Positions 1 through 11,897 of a stretch of DNA of 64,000 nucleotides are shown here, one piece after another. Origin of the DNA: Cryptomeria japonica (lineage: Eukaryota > Streptophyta > Pinopsida > Cupressales > Cupressaceae); NCBI RefSeq assembly GCF_030272615.1, contig NC_081415.1, positions 374,559,392 to 374,623,391 of the forward strand, written 5' to 3'. Below the pieces are notes generated by a model, which ran no database searches, was not told the DNA's origin, and saw only the letters and a program-made list of their open reading frames with translations. Position 1 is the first letter of the stretch. Every line of letters begins with the position of its first letter. The translations under genes and the position numbers were made by a program.

Positions 1-176
1 GCATTATCATTTGCAAGCAATTAGGGTTTACTTTCTAGGTTGCTCTAGTTTGCTTTCTTGCATTTTTGGACCTTGCACACACACTAGGTCTGCACACACA
101 ATACATTTTACAAAACAACTTGGCTATTCATGGAGGTGGAAATCACCGAAGCGGGGGTTTGACTAAGGCAAAACCC

Positions 177-183
177 TATATAG
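177..183 (+). promoter_or_regulatory. Possible TATA box in LTR-like repeat
   Basis: TATATAG is followed by a GC-rich pyrimidine block, which is the arrangement of a plant LTR core promoter. No transcript evidence is available. Confidence 0.3.
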
Positions 184-305
184 CCGCCCCTCCCCCTTTT
201 CAGATATTATTGCAGGTTTCAGGATTCGGACGACGTCGCGGGATACAGATTCGGAGAGAGAAGGTCGAGACAGCACTCTGTGTGAAGTTGCAGAGCAGAA
301 GATTG

Positions 306-365
306 GGACAGGGGCGCTGGGTGCCCTGGTCCTGCCAGGACAGGGGCGCTGGGTGCCCTGGTCCT
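306..365 (+). repeat. 28-bp direct duplication
   Basis: An identical 28-base GC-rich unit occurs at 306-333 and 338-365, separated by GCCA (period 32). It lies downstream of the TATA-like box, so it would be in the transcribed part of the repeat. Seen directly. Confidence 0.8.
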
Positions 366-886
366 CCGGACAGACAGCTTTCAGACAGCTTCCCGACAGT
401 GTTTCAGAGTGCAGAACAGTGGTTTCTGGTGCAGTTTTCAGGACAGTGGCGCCCGCGCTCCCGTCCCGAACATTTTCAGTCTGATTTTGACTCTGGGTAC
501 ATATCTACATTCTTATTTCATCCTTGTATTTACAGTTGTTCATTGTTTAATCTCAATTCTGCAATCTTGTTATTAGTTTATACTTGCATTTTGGGATTAG
601 GGTTTGAACTTGCATTACTTGATCTTACAATTTCAACAAGGGAATAGAAATCCTAATACATATCCCATGGCTCTCTCTTTCACCAAAAGAAGTAGCCAAT
701 CGTGCGATATCTCTAGGCTCTTTCGTATTCCGTAATGTGTGTCAAAAGGTAGGATTAGGGCATGATTAACCTAGTCTCACTTTTTCCCCTACATAATATT
801 ATACTGAAACTTCATTTCATAACTAACATTTCAACTTCTATATAACTATTTCTATAGCCCAATTTTTTTGCCTGTGAAGAAAGACC

Positions 887-3800
887 ATGTCAGATAATAT
901 CAACAAACAACAAAATAAGGAGACAATTGCTGGATTGTGGTCTAACTTGAAAAGAAAAGGTGATGGAAAATGTTATTGTCCCTGCAAAATTTGTAAGGGG
1001 TTAAAGACTAGAAGACTTCTAATAAAAAAAAAAAGAAACATTATAGGTTGCATGGTCACATTGAAGGGGGACATGATTATTATCCATTGGTAAGTTTTTC
1101 ATTATACCGTTTTAACAATTTGTATACATAAGAAATCACTTGATGATGAGATCATGATCATGGTTTATTTATGTTGATCATTTTTATATAGGTCGAGCAC
1201 CCCAGAGCACATGATATGGATCAACACAACCTGGAGAATATGGTTTTCAAAGTGGAGGAAAGGTGTGAATATCGAAGCTCAAGATAATGATCCCATGGAA
1301 GATGATGATCATGAGCCACAAAACATAATTAAAGATGATGGTACAAATACATTGATCCATGACATATTTAGTACTAGCACAGCTGATCATGATGATCAAG
1401 ATGACCTTGAAGTTGTTCATGATTTACCTCTACTTGAGAAGGCATATGAGGCCTTTTACAAAGGATCCCAAATAACTCTTCTCTTCGTTATATTGTTGTT
1501 GGTGAACTTGAAGGTTATGACTAGTTTATCCAACATAACAATCTCATGTATGTTAAGGTATGTCATATATGTCATTATAGTTAATAAATGGTGAATCATG
1601 TACCATTAATATTATTTATATTAACAAATTATATATTTTGTTGTAGATTGATGGGTGAGTTTTTGTTACCACCATCAAATATTCTACCTTGCTCATACAA
1701 AGAATTATCTACCATTATGAAAGATATTGGAATGGACTATCAAGCAATAGATGCTTGTCCCAATGATCATATTATATATCACAAACAACATGAATTTTGA
1801 ATTGAATGTCCTGAATGTCATATAAGTAGATATTGAACATATCAAATAACAAAAAAGGCATCTTGCAAGGTTCTTCGTTATATTCCCATTATTCCACGTA
1901 TGTGACGATTATTCAAGTGCACTAGCTTGGCACAATTTATGGATTACCATGCACACAATAGAAGTCAAGATGGCATTATTCGAATGCCTGTAGATGGTTC
2001 AACATTTATGGACATAGAGGAAAAGTGGCCACACTTGAAAGAAGAACATCGTAATCTTAGGCTTTCATTGGCAGCGGACGGTGTCAATCCATTTGGAGAG
2101 TTGAGATCTGTTTACTTGGTGTGGCCTGTTTTTGTTATCAACAATAACATTCCTCCATGGATGTCAATAAAGAGGGAGCGCATAATGTTGGAAATGATTG
2201 TTCCAGGTATTTTCTCATTTAATAGTCATCTACATTTAATTATAAATATTGCAGTAAAATGGTCATAATAATTATGTAATGTTTTTGTTCATTCGATTAG
2301 GTAAGTACCAAGTTAAAGATATGAATGTATATTTGGAGCCTCTTATTGATGAGTTGTTGGAGCTATGGAATCGTATCAATATTTATGACATCTCTAGACC
2401 AATAGGACAAAGACAATTCAATTCCATGTGATGCTTGTATGGAAAATACACGATGCCCTATGGCTAACACATTTTTGTGGTATGTTATAGTGTTCAAGTT
2501 GCGCATGATAATTATAATTAAAAAAATTAACATATTTAATCCAATTATACATTATCTTGTAGGTCTTCAAACAAAGGGAAATTTTGCATGTCCAGTTTGT
2601 GGTCCAAAGATGAAATCTCGTCATTCAAAAAGTTAAGAAAGCAAGTGTTTGATGAGTATAGGCACTTTCTCCACAAAAATCATTAGTATCAAAATACTGA
2701 AAAATATCTTTTCAATGGGAAAGAAGAGAATACATCAAAGCCACAAAGAATGACACCTCACCCATGGAAGTTGGAATATAATAGAATTAATTGTCAAGGT
2801 AATGTCATTCCATCTAATGGTTTATGTCATAAAACATCTTTTCTATCATGTTTTGTTTACTGATGATGTGATTGATGATCGTAAAGGTCATCAAGGCATT
2901 AATGACCACATTCCTAAGGGACTAAAAAATTATCTCCGACAATTTAGTAGGTTGCCCTACTACGAGCAATTACAAATTGTGCATTTGTTTGATTCTATGC
3001 ATATTGGAAAGAATATAATAGATACATTATGGAAAATATTGGATGGAAGGCATGACAAAGAAAAAAATGTCAAAATTTGTAGTGACATTCAGGAATCCAA
3101 TCATGCAATGAAAAATGCCATTCAATCAAATAGCCATGGAGACCATATTAATATAAGTGACATTCCTTGGTTATTAACGACCTAGAAAAGTAATGCTATA
3201 AAAGAAGTCATACGAAAAAATTTGATTTCCCATGGGATTTGTTGTGAACATAAATAAGCTCATATCAAAGAAAAGTGAATTTGGGCTAGGGATGAAAACA
3301 CATGATTGGCATACCTTCATTAAGGTAACTCATGTTTTTGTGTATTTACTATATATTTGTATACTGTGCATGTACTTTTCATTGTATTATGTTAGAAAAA
3401 AATGAAAAGATAATTTTATAATTGCTGCAGTACATTCTACCTTTATCTTTCCCAAACCACTTCGACAATAATGTCAAGCAAGTCATATATGATCTTGGAC
3501 AATACATGAGGCTAGTGATATTTGTTCAATTCGTTGCATAGATATTATATTTGTGATTTGTTTTACTTGTTATGTAATATATATTTTTGCATCTTGAATA
3601 TCTTGTAGGTGGTTGTGATGTAAAGAAATCTATAAAGAAAATATTAAATATTGGAAGAGAAAAATTCCTCATCTAATGTGTGAAATGCAAAAGTGTCTAC
3701 CTTCATCTTTTTTCAGTGCACAAGAACACTACCTCATACACCAAGTTGAGGAGATTGAAATGTGTGGACCTGTACACACAAGGTCAATGCGGATGGTTGA

Positions 3801-4926
3801 GAGGCACTTGAAATTTTTGAAGGCTTTGGTTCGACAAAATAACACATCTTGAGGGTTCTATGGTGGAGGGATATATGGTATACCAGACTATGGTGTATAT
3901 TTCTGAATATCTTCCTAAGTTTGCAACAAAGATCCACGTGGATCACATATGGGATCCCAACCCCATTAACAAATTCGAAGGGGAGTACTTGATGAGGAAA
4001 GGTAGATTAAGGAAAGTGAGAGGTAATTATAAGATGTTATTGTAGTTAATTAATTATTATTCTTCAAAATAATTTGGTTGGAAGTCGTCTATTTATTTTT
4101 TGTATAGTTGGTCGAGAGTGGGATGCACTACATTTGTATATTGCAAACAATATTGATTGGATGATAGTATGGATTGAACGTTTTCAAAATTCTGGTCACA
4201 CATAAACATGGGAAGGTGTGGCTTCATTGGTTAAAGAAGCCCATCCTAATGGAGATTCCAATGTTACATAAAGGGAAATTGATTTAGCATATGGTTTAAG
4301 AGAAACAGGTAGGTATAAATTTATTAATCACCCATAAGTTTATCAACTCGTGATGCAATAATTTTTACATGTTTGACATATTGTAGGTCAAACACCACAA
4401 TGCTATGTGCTACAATGGTCATAAATTTTGCATCAAAAAGTTGGATGACACAAAGAAAACTTGTGATTTTGGGATAACTGCATTCTTTGAGGTGACAAAT
4501 ATTTCATTGAGAAATGACATACATTCTCAAGAGTCTCAAAATCGGTACTATGGCATTTTGGATGATATACTTGAGTGTGACTTTAATTCCTTCAAATTAG
4601 TTTTGTTCATCGTCAAATGGTACAAGCTATGACTTAATAAAAATGATCCTGATAGAACTATTATTGAACATGATAATGAATTTACAATGGTTAATACAAG
4701 GTTGTTTGAACCAGTTGGGGATGAGCCCTATGTTTTTCCAAGCCAATGTGAGCAGGTATTTTACTTAGAGGTTGCACATAAACTGAGTTGGTCATTTGTT
4801 GTTAGACATGATCCAAGAGGAAGGTCGATAAAGTATAATGTGATGGAAGAAGAAGATATCGAAGAAGTAGAAGATGATGTAGATGATGATCATGATCAAT
4901 AGTTACTCGATGATGATAATGAAGAA

Positions 4927-4966
<40 letters not shown>

Positions 4967-5061
4967 GTGATGGTGATGGTGATGGTGATGGTGATGGTGA
5001 TGGTGATGGTGATGGTGATGGTGATGGTGATGGTGATGGTGATGGTGATGACGATGACAAA

Positions 5062-5154
<93 letters not shown>

Positions 5155-5165
5155 GAAGATCAATG
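887..5165 (+). pseudogene. CACTA (En/Spm) Tnp2-type transposase, decayed
   Basis: A multi-exon transposase of the plant CACTA superfamily, which catalyses cut-and-paste excision. In order: an N-terminal zinc-finger-like transposase-associated region with CPCKIC (~970-1000), continuing across a GT-AG intron (about 1091-1192) into LVEHPRAHDMD; the Transposase_21 core with LRLSLAADGVNPFGEL (~2055-2100) and PPWMSIKRE; a block with GHQGINDHIPKGL and DSMHIGKNI (~2885-3010); a DUF4218-like region with GPVHTRSMRMVERHLK (~3765-3815); and a DUF4216-like region with YYGILDDILECDF (~4545-4585). Several interruptions have plant-like GTAAG/GTATG donors and TTGTAG/CTGCAG acceptors, so the original intron pattern survives. 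Stops inside exons (for example 2428-2430, 3183-3185, 4900-4902) make it non-functional. Terminal CACTA repeats were not found. Confidence 0.85.
4927..5151 (+). repeat. Composite (GAT)n-(GGTGAT)n-(GAT)n microsatellite
   Basis: Thirteen GAT units, fourteen GGTGAT units, a short GAC GAT GAC AAA bridge, then thirty GAT units. It lies in the reading frame of the transposase C-terminus, after a TAG at 4900-4902, and would encode poly-Asp, (Gly-Asp)14 and poly-Asp between flanking Glu-Glu pairs, ending at a TGA just after the array. The opposite-strand poly-Ile frame is a shadow of this repeat. Confidence 0.95.
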
Positions 5166-7566
5166 ACATGAATGAAATGTATGAGGTATTTGATTATTAT
5201 ATTATCTATTTAATATTTATTTCTTGATAGAAATTTATTTGACTCATATGTTACATAATTAATTCATTATGTTTTGAATTCTAATGCCATTACATAATTA
5301 ATTCATGATTCACCTTTTAATGTTTTTAATTCATGTTCCACCTCTAGCAGGTCCTAATAGTAGAACCATGCCACCTCGAGGAGATGGAGATAGGGAGAGT
5401 GACTATTTATGTGACCTTTTTTTAACTTTGTGTTTATTTATGGAATTTGGACTGTTTATTAGCTATGCAATGGATGTTGATTTAAAATACATATGTGATG
5501 AATTACATGTTTATGATGATACATGTGACATTTTTTGAACTTTGTGTTTATTTATAGAATGTGGATTGTTTATTACCTATGTGATGGATGGTGATTTATG
5601 ATGCATATGTGATGGATTACATGTTTATGATGACACATATGTGATGCTTATGATACATATGTATTTATTGTTTATCAACTTACAAATGTAATTCTTATGA
5701 TGCTCAATTGATGGTGTTGATTTCATGTATATATTTTGTGTGATGTTGTCACTCTTGGTGGAAACAAGTAATTGACTACAGACATCGTCAACCCTTTAGT
5801 TGAGGATCTTGCATAGTCTACATAAAGTAAAGGTAAGGAATTAAAAAAATTACAATGATTATGATGACAACATTTTTTTTTTTTAAATACTCTTCTTGTC
5901 TACAAAGTTCATGTTGTGTACTATGTAATTTTTAGTATACGTATCATGTAATTTTTAGCTAACATAAGATAATTGAATTACATGTACGGGAACCTGAACC
6001 CCTTTGACAAGGATCCTGCATGGTCTCATGGATCGATAGGTATAAGTAAATACACCTTATAGAAATAGTTTATTTTAAAAAAATTACTTGGAAAACAAAC
6101 TTCCTCAATTTTTCAAACCTTGACATTAGCAGCAAATCTAATATAGTTATCAACACTTGAGGCCCCAGTTGGACTTATTCAAATTTTAATCTCAACATCA
6201 ACTTTAGGGTCGACTTCTTCATCAACATTACCTTCATTTTCAAAATATCTCTCTCATTACCAACTAACTCTCTCATTTGATGGAGTGCAGATACCACCAA
6301 ATAGGTATTTGTTAGATGTGTCTTCCTCGAGTGAGGGAAATGCAGGAATAGAAAATGAAAGTGAGACATGTAGTAGGTCTACAATAGGGAGATCAACTAG
6401 AGGTCAAAATATTAGAAGAAAATTCAATAAACGCATGGAATTTTTCCTTTCTTAAGGGGGGTCATGTTCTTATGATGATGAGACCAAAGGCGACATTGAG
6501 GTGCCCTTGAGGTACAAACATCTACAGAAATAATGGGTACCCAAGGAACTTCCTCCAATAAACATTGATTTTTGTGTTAACGATAGGATATATCACATAG
6601 CACCATCATCGTTACATGGTTTTGGTCCTATTTTACATGGATGGCATAAGGGTCTGTTACAACAAAGTTTCTGAATTGATGGAGTTTGTCGGGCCTTGTT
6701 ACAATTATAAAAATTGGATGAAGATTGTTCAATATAAAAAAAATATGCGTAGGTATGCACTGTCAGCAAATTATATACAACAGAAAGATAATGATCAGAG
6801 TAAATGAGTGGATGTATACATTGATGGAAGCCCAAAAGCAACAAGGAATATTGCAGGTTTAATAAATAGTACGTGACCTGGGTCAACTAATAAGAAACCC
6901 AATTGCATATTTGAGGTGCGCGAACGAAATCATGTATTCGTATGTGTGATAAAATCAATAAGTGTAGGGGAAGAGTTGCTAATCGATTACAATTTGAATC
7001 GTATAGATACAAACAAAGTTACTATCATGGGGTGGTATCTACTATATACCATTTAAATTAACCAACCTCCAATTAATGACTCCAATATACCATTTCATTA
7101 TTAAGTTTTTTTGCTAAGTCTATTGTTTTCATTTCGCTAACATTTTTATATTTTTTCTTTGTCACAAGGTGACATGGATCGATCACATAGCACAGATAGG
7201 GATGTAGGTTGCAACACTTCTACCAAGAAAATAAACCTCATTTTAATTTTACAAATTAGATAGAAGCAAAAGTTGTTACATTATTATGTTCTTTTCTTGA
7301 GTGTTTTCGAGTAATTTTGATAGTGTTAATGATATTCTTATCACAGATGGATGTTCGAGAAAAGGGAAAGGGAGATACAATACCCAAGCACATCTCTAGG
7401 GATGTGGGCTCAATAGGATTAAGTGATGATGACATCACAAATTCCACAAACCTTTAGAATTGATAAAAAAGTCTATTAGAAAAATTAGTAGAGAGATTGT
7501 TGCTTTGGCATCCGTGGAGCCTCGGACTGATGAGATACAAGAGAGGGTTCAAAAATTGATTCAAAC
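5166..7566. other. Non-coding DNA next to CACTA gene
   Basis: AT-rich sequence with many stops in all frames. A tandem duplication occupies 5411-5638. A short open patch at 7460-7566 (+) reads ISREIVALASVEPRTDEI and is cut by the 5-prime LTR of Copia-1. Sequence after Copia-1 (~16050-16120) reads HPHQPGGHDQGIAGSSGDDD and may be a later exon of the same broken gene, perhaps the second CACTA gene. That link is inference. Confidence 0.4.
5411..5638. repeat. 114-bp tandem duplication
   Basis: Two diverged head-to-tail copies, 5411-5524 and 5525-5638, each beginning GTGAC then a T-run and ACTTTGTGTTTATTTAT, and each ending near ATTACATGTTTATGATGA. No coding content is seen. Confidence 0.8.
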
Positions 7567-8820
7567 TATTGGCATGATGGATGAATTGGTTATGTGTTGC
7601 ATTGATGTCAAAACTAGTTGTTATGGTTGGTTACCGATAGACAAGTTTTGGTTACCAGTAGGAGATCTAGTGTTACCGATAGAAGAGACTATTTGTTGGA
7701 AACTTCTGGCATGTTTGGATCAGTGAAGTATATTTGATTTCATGTGTTATATGCTCCATGAGAATGTTTCGGTCAGTTGGTATTGGCTTGGTAATTAGAT
7801 GCTATCACACACTCTGGTAAACCCTTACTGGTACTGGTTTAAGGCTTTCCCGACAGAGCTTTCATTGAGGAATCATGACAGGATGCATAATTGGTGTTGG
7901 TACAGCTTCTTCATGGATTTCAGGATGCTGAAGATTTTCTTTGATCGTGCTTCAACTACTTGAAGACATTGTTTTGGCATGGTGGACCCAAAATAGGTCT
8001 GGTACCTATCTAGGTTATGGATTGGTATCATACTAACATGCACTCTACACGTTACCGAGATGTTTCGAGAGGATTTATGGATTTGTTATTATTGTTTTTG
8101 TCTTAAGATGACATGGCATATCATTGTAATATGGAATTATGTAATGTTCTTATTGTAATATCTTTTAGGTGGCCGACCTAATTAGTTTAGGCCTTAGGGT
8201 TTGTATAAATAAGAGGTAGAAACTCTTTGTAAATCATCATGGTTATTAGAAAGGTCATGGTCAAGGAATGTAATGTGCGAATATTGTAATATCATTCAAG
8301 CAGAGGAGTTGATCGATCATTGGTGATTGAATTGGATTCATAAGAGGATTTAGTCCTCTGGCACTGAGCTTATCTGGGACTGGAATTAGGCATGGCAGTT
8401 CACTCTATTGGATTGTTGTCAATTTATCTTGAGATGGTTGTATCTTCTCTATAGTCAATGAGACTCTTTTTTAATGAGCAAAGTACTCTAGGAAGTGTGC
8501 CTTCCTGCAAGTGTAGGCCCCTCATTGTAACACATACTTTCTACAGAAGTATCATCTAATTGTGGGTAAGCTTCCCACTGTGGTTTTTCCCTTTCTGGGT
8601 TTTCCACATACAAATCATGGTGTTATGTGGTACGGTTGATTTGCATTGATTATCTGGTTAACTGTTAAGTTGTATTATTTACCGATATTTGTTCCTACCA
8701 ACATCTATATGTGCTTTACTAGTACTTGATTTGTTTAAGGTTGTATTGTGGGTTAAAAGTTATATTCTGTTAACAACTCATTCACCTCCCCCTCTCAGTT
8801 GTTCACTAGTTATCCTAACA
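7567..8820 (+). repeat. Copia-1 5-prime LTR
   Basis: 1254 bp, ending CCTCTCAGTTGTTCAC...CCTAACA immediately before the primer-binding site. It matches the 3-prime LTR along its length; a roughly 15-bp internal segment near 7600 in the 3-prime copy is missing here, and the first bases are TATTGG instead of TGTTGG. Confidence 0.9.
8204..8211 (+). promoter_or_regulatory. TATA box of Copia-1 5-prime LTR
   Basis: TATAAATA follows TTAGGGTTTG and is conserved in the other LTR at 15307-15314, as expected for the LTR promoter. Confidence 0.6.
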
Positions 8821-8821
8821 A

Positions 8822-8839
8822 TTAGTATCAGAGCTTTGG
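8822..8839 (+). other. Copia-1 primer-binding site
   Basis: TTAGTATCAGAGC lies one base after the LTR. The usual plant Copia site complementary to initiator tRNA-Met contains TGGTATCAGAGC, so one base has changed (G to A). Copia-2 in this window keeps the canonical form. Confidence 0.8.
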
Positions 8840-8878
8840 TCCTCTATTGCAGAATCTTAACCGCTTGAGGTAGATCCT

Positions 8879-10767
8879 ATGGAAACTAACACTTCTAATC
8901 CACCGACAACTATTTTCAAAAGAGAAATCCCTAAGCTTGATGGAACAAATTATGGGATATGGAAAATTCAAATGGAGACTCATCTTAGATGTCTTAGAAA
9001 AGATATTTGGGAGATCACTGAGAAAGGATACATACCTTATGATCCGACATTTGGCAATCCTGCTCTTGCAGACTTGGATACAAATATTGAAAATGATTAC
9101 AGAGCTAGAGAAGACCTCTTATGTGCACTTACTGATCACCAGATCATGGGATTGATTGATAAATCATCGGCTAAGGTTATGTGGGACAAATTGAAAACTT
9201 TGAATGAAGGTGATCTTACTATCAAAATTGCTAAAGTTGATGGTTACCGAGTAAGATATGAAAACTTAAAAATGGAAGATAATGAAAGAATTGTTGTGTT
9301 TATGGAAAGAGTAAATGAGATTGTTATGGGAATTCAATGTTGTGGAGGATTTCTAAGTGAAGATGAAATAGTTTCCAAATTCTTGAGAGCCCTTCCACCA
9401 GCTTACAAGATGAAGGCAACTACAATTAATGAGTTAAGAACAATGACAAACACTTCATTTAACAGAGACATTCTGATTGGGAAATTATCTTCTTTTGAGC
9501 TTGAAAATTTTGGATCTTCTGGAGCTGTAAAATCTGAACCTACTTTTCATGCATCATCATCATCATCATCTATCAACAAAAGTGATTGGAAAACCCTATA
9601 TGCGAAATAATTGGAAGGCATGAGGAAAGAAGATGAAGAACTTGAGCAACTTGAAGCCTTATTTGCTAGAAGAATACCTAAAGGACCAACTGGAAGTAAT
9701 TATGAAGGAAAAGCACCTTTTAAATATTTTGCATGTAATAAGATTGGTCATTTTGCATCTAGATGTCCTGAAAGGAATGTAACGTTTGAGGAAATAGTTA
9801 AGAAATCTTTTAAGCCTAATGAGAATAGATATAGATTCAAGAAAAGTAAACAATGCTACATAGCAAATGAGGAAGGGGTAACTGATGACTCTGGAGATGA
9901 ACCGATAGAAGATTCTGCTAGTGGATCTGGAAATGGAAAAGAATGGGTGTTCTATGCTTTAAAAGAAGATGAACTGGAAGCTGTTATCAAAAATGAAGAA
10001 AAGGCCCTGGCAACAAAAGTTGAAGATAAGGATGAATGGGTAATTGATAGTGGATGCTCACATCATATGACTGGAGATAAAGGGAAATTTATGTCCCTGC
10101 AAGAATACAATGGCAGTCAAGTCAGATTTGGAGATGACAAGGCATGCATGATCAAAGGTAGAGGCATTACCTCTTTGGATGGAAAGCATAATACTGATAA
10201 TGTCTATTATGTAGAAGTTTTAAAGAATAATCTTTTGAGTGTTGGTCAATTGGTTGGTAAGGGTTTTCAATTTCAGTTTAAAGATAGAAAATGCAAAATC
10301 ATAAACAAGACTATTTTGGAGATTGCAACTGGTATTCAGATAGGAAGTAATATCTTTCACTTGAACACTGGTAATAAGACATGTTTGATTGCTCATATTG
10401 ATGAGAGTCGGCTATGGCATAAGAGGTTGTGTCATGTTAATTATGATTGTATTGTTAAGATCAGTTCAACTAAGGTAGTTAGAGATACACCTAAGATTAT
10501 GAAGCCTCATAATCTGGTATGTAAGGAATGTCAATTGGGTAAGCCAGTCAGAAGTTATTTTAAGAGAATACATGATAAATCTAATGATGTACTTGATTTG
10601 ATTCATACTGACTTATGTGGTCCAACAAGGACTAGAAGCTTTCAAGGTGATAGGTATTTCATGTTGATTATTGACGACTATTCTAGAATGATGTGGGTGA
10701 CTTTTCTAAGGGAGAAGTCTGAAGATTTTGAGAAATTCAAGATTTTAAAGCGAAAGTTGAAATAGAA
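8879..10767 (+). pseudogene. Copia-1 gag, protease and integrase N-part
   Basis: One reading frame from ATG at 8879, with an in-frame TAA at 9608-9610. Residues 1-243 form the Copia gag (UBN2-type; LDGTNYGIWKIQMETHL, then FLRALPPAYK). A zinc knuckle follows at ~9730-9770, but its first Cys is Tyr (KYFACNKIGH). The aspartic protease motif is WVIDSGCSHHMT (~10036-10071). Next come the pre-integrase zinc region (LWHKRLCHVNYD) and the first integrase Asp in HTDLCGP, then DDYSRMMWVTF. The frame is lost near 10745-10767, just before the second integrase Asp. In life this polyprotein would form the particle core and mature the enzymes. Confidence 0.9.
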
Positions 10768-11897
10768 ACTGGATTGAAAATCAAATGTCTAAGATCAGAT
10801 CATGGCGGTGAGTTCACTTCTCATGAATTTAACAGTTATTGTGAGATAAATGGAATCAAGAGACAACTATCTGCACCTAGGACTCCTCAACAAAATGGAG
10901 TAGTTGAAAGGAAGAATATAACCATTTTGGATGCAGCTAGATCTATGATGATGGAAGCCAAGCTGCCTCATATTTACTGGAGAGAAGTAATGAGTACAAC
11001 AGTCTACACATTCAACAAAGTTCACATCAAAGGTGAAACCGGTAAGACCCCTTATGAACTATGGTTTGGACATACTCCTACTGTTAAATATTTCAGAATT
11101 TTTGGAAGTAAATGCTATATCAAGAGAGATGATTCAATTAGAAAGTTTGATCCTAGATGCGATGAAGGGATATTTCTTAGTTATTCAATTCAAAGAAAAG
11201 CATATATATGTTATAACAAAAGATTGCAGAAAATTGTGGAAAGTGCTAATGTGAAAGTGGATGAATAGTACAAAAATCATTCTATATCATATGACAGGGA
11301 ACCGATAGCGGAAATGATCATAACTGAACCGAAAATGCCTCAACCGGTATAGGAAGCTGAGATAGTTACACCGGCACAATCAAAAAATTCAACTGTGACT
11401 GTTGATCAGAGCAGTGAACCTAAAGTTCAAAAGACACCAAGGTATGTAACATTAAATCATTTTGAAGATCAAATTATTGGAGATAGAAACAAGGGAGTTA
11501 TGACAAGAATAAAATTGGCAAATGAAGAGGTATGTCTTATTTCTCAAGTTGAACCGGCAACTGTTATTGAAGCTTGTAAGGATAAACATTGGTTAAAGGC
11601 TATGGAAGATGAATTAGATAAGATAGAGAAGAATGAAACTTGGTCTTTAGTTCCTCGGCCTAAAAAATAAGAATGTTATTGGAAATAAATGGGTTTTTAG
11701 GAATAAACTGAATGAGGATGGTCAAGTTATAAGGAACAAGACTAGATTGGTTTTAAAGGATATTCTCAAATGGAAGGAATTGATTATGGTGAGACATTTG
11801 CACCTGTAGCTAGAATTGAAGCTATTAGACTATTTCTTGCCTATGCAGCTTATAAGAACTACAAGATTTATCAAATAAATGTTAAATGTGCATTTTT
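10768..11897 (+). pseudogene. Copia-1 integrase C-part and RT N-part
   Basis: Frame 1 resumes after the frameshift with CLRSDHGGEFTS (second catalytic Asp) and PQQNGVVERKN (catalytic Glu), so the integrase triad is still readable. In-frame TAG codons lie at 11266-11268 and 11350-11352. RT begins with HWLKAMEDELDKIEKNETW (~11590) and [18 protein letters not shown] (~11778), with small indels near 11668 and 11755. The frame stops at the insertion after VKCAF (11897) and resumes at 13183. Confidence 0.9.

Larger units (their letters stand above)
1..790 (+). repeat. Truncated LTR-like repeat at window edge
   Basis: This stretch has LTR-like features: a TATATAG box near 177-183 in a GC-richer context, a duplicated GC-rich block at 306-365, and then AT-rich untranslated-looking sequence. 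An open frame runs through 66-647 but has no recognisable domain and crosses the presumed promoter, so I do not treat it as a gene. The left end is cut by the window and no matching second LTR is visible, so the superfamily is unknown. Calling it an LTR is inference. Confidence 0.35.

Noticed and set aside
66-647. 193-codon open frame at the left edge
   Set aside because: Crosses a TATA-like box and a duplicated GC-rich block, and has no recognisable domain. Better explained as an LTR open by chance.
4883-5227. Met-rich and poly-Ile frames over the microsatellite
   Set aside because: They are off-frame or opposite-strand readings of the GAT array. The transposase frame gives poly-Asp.
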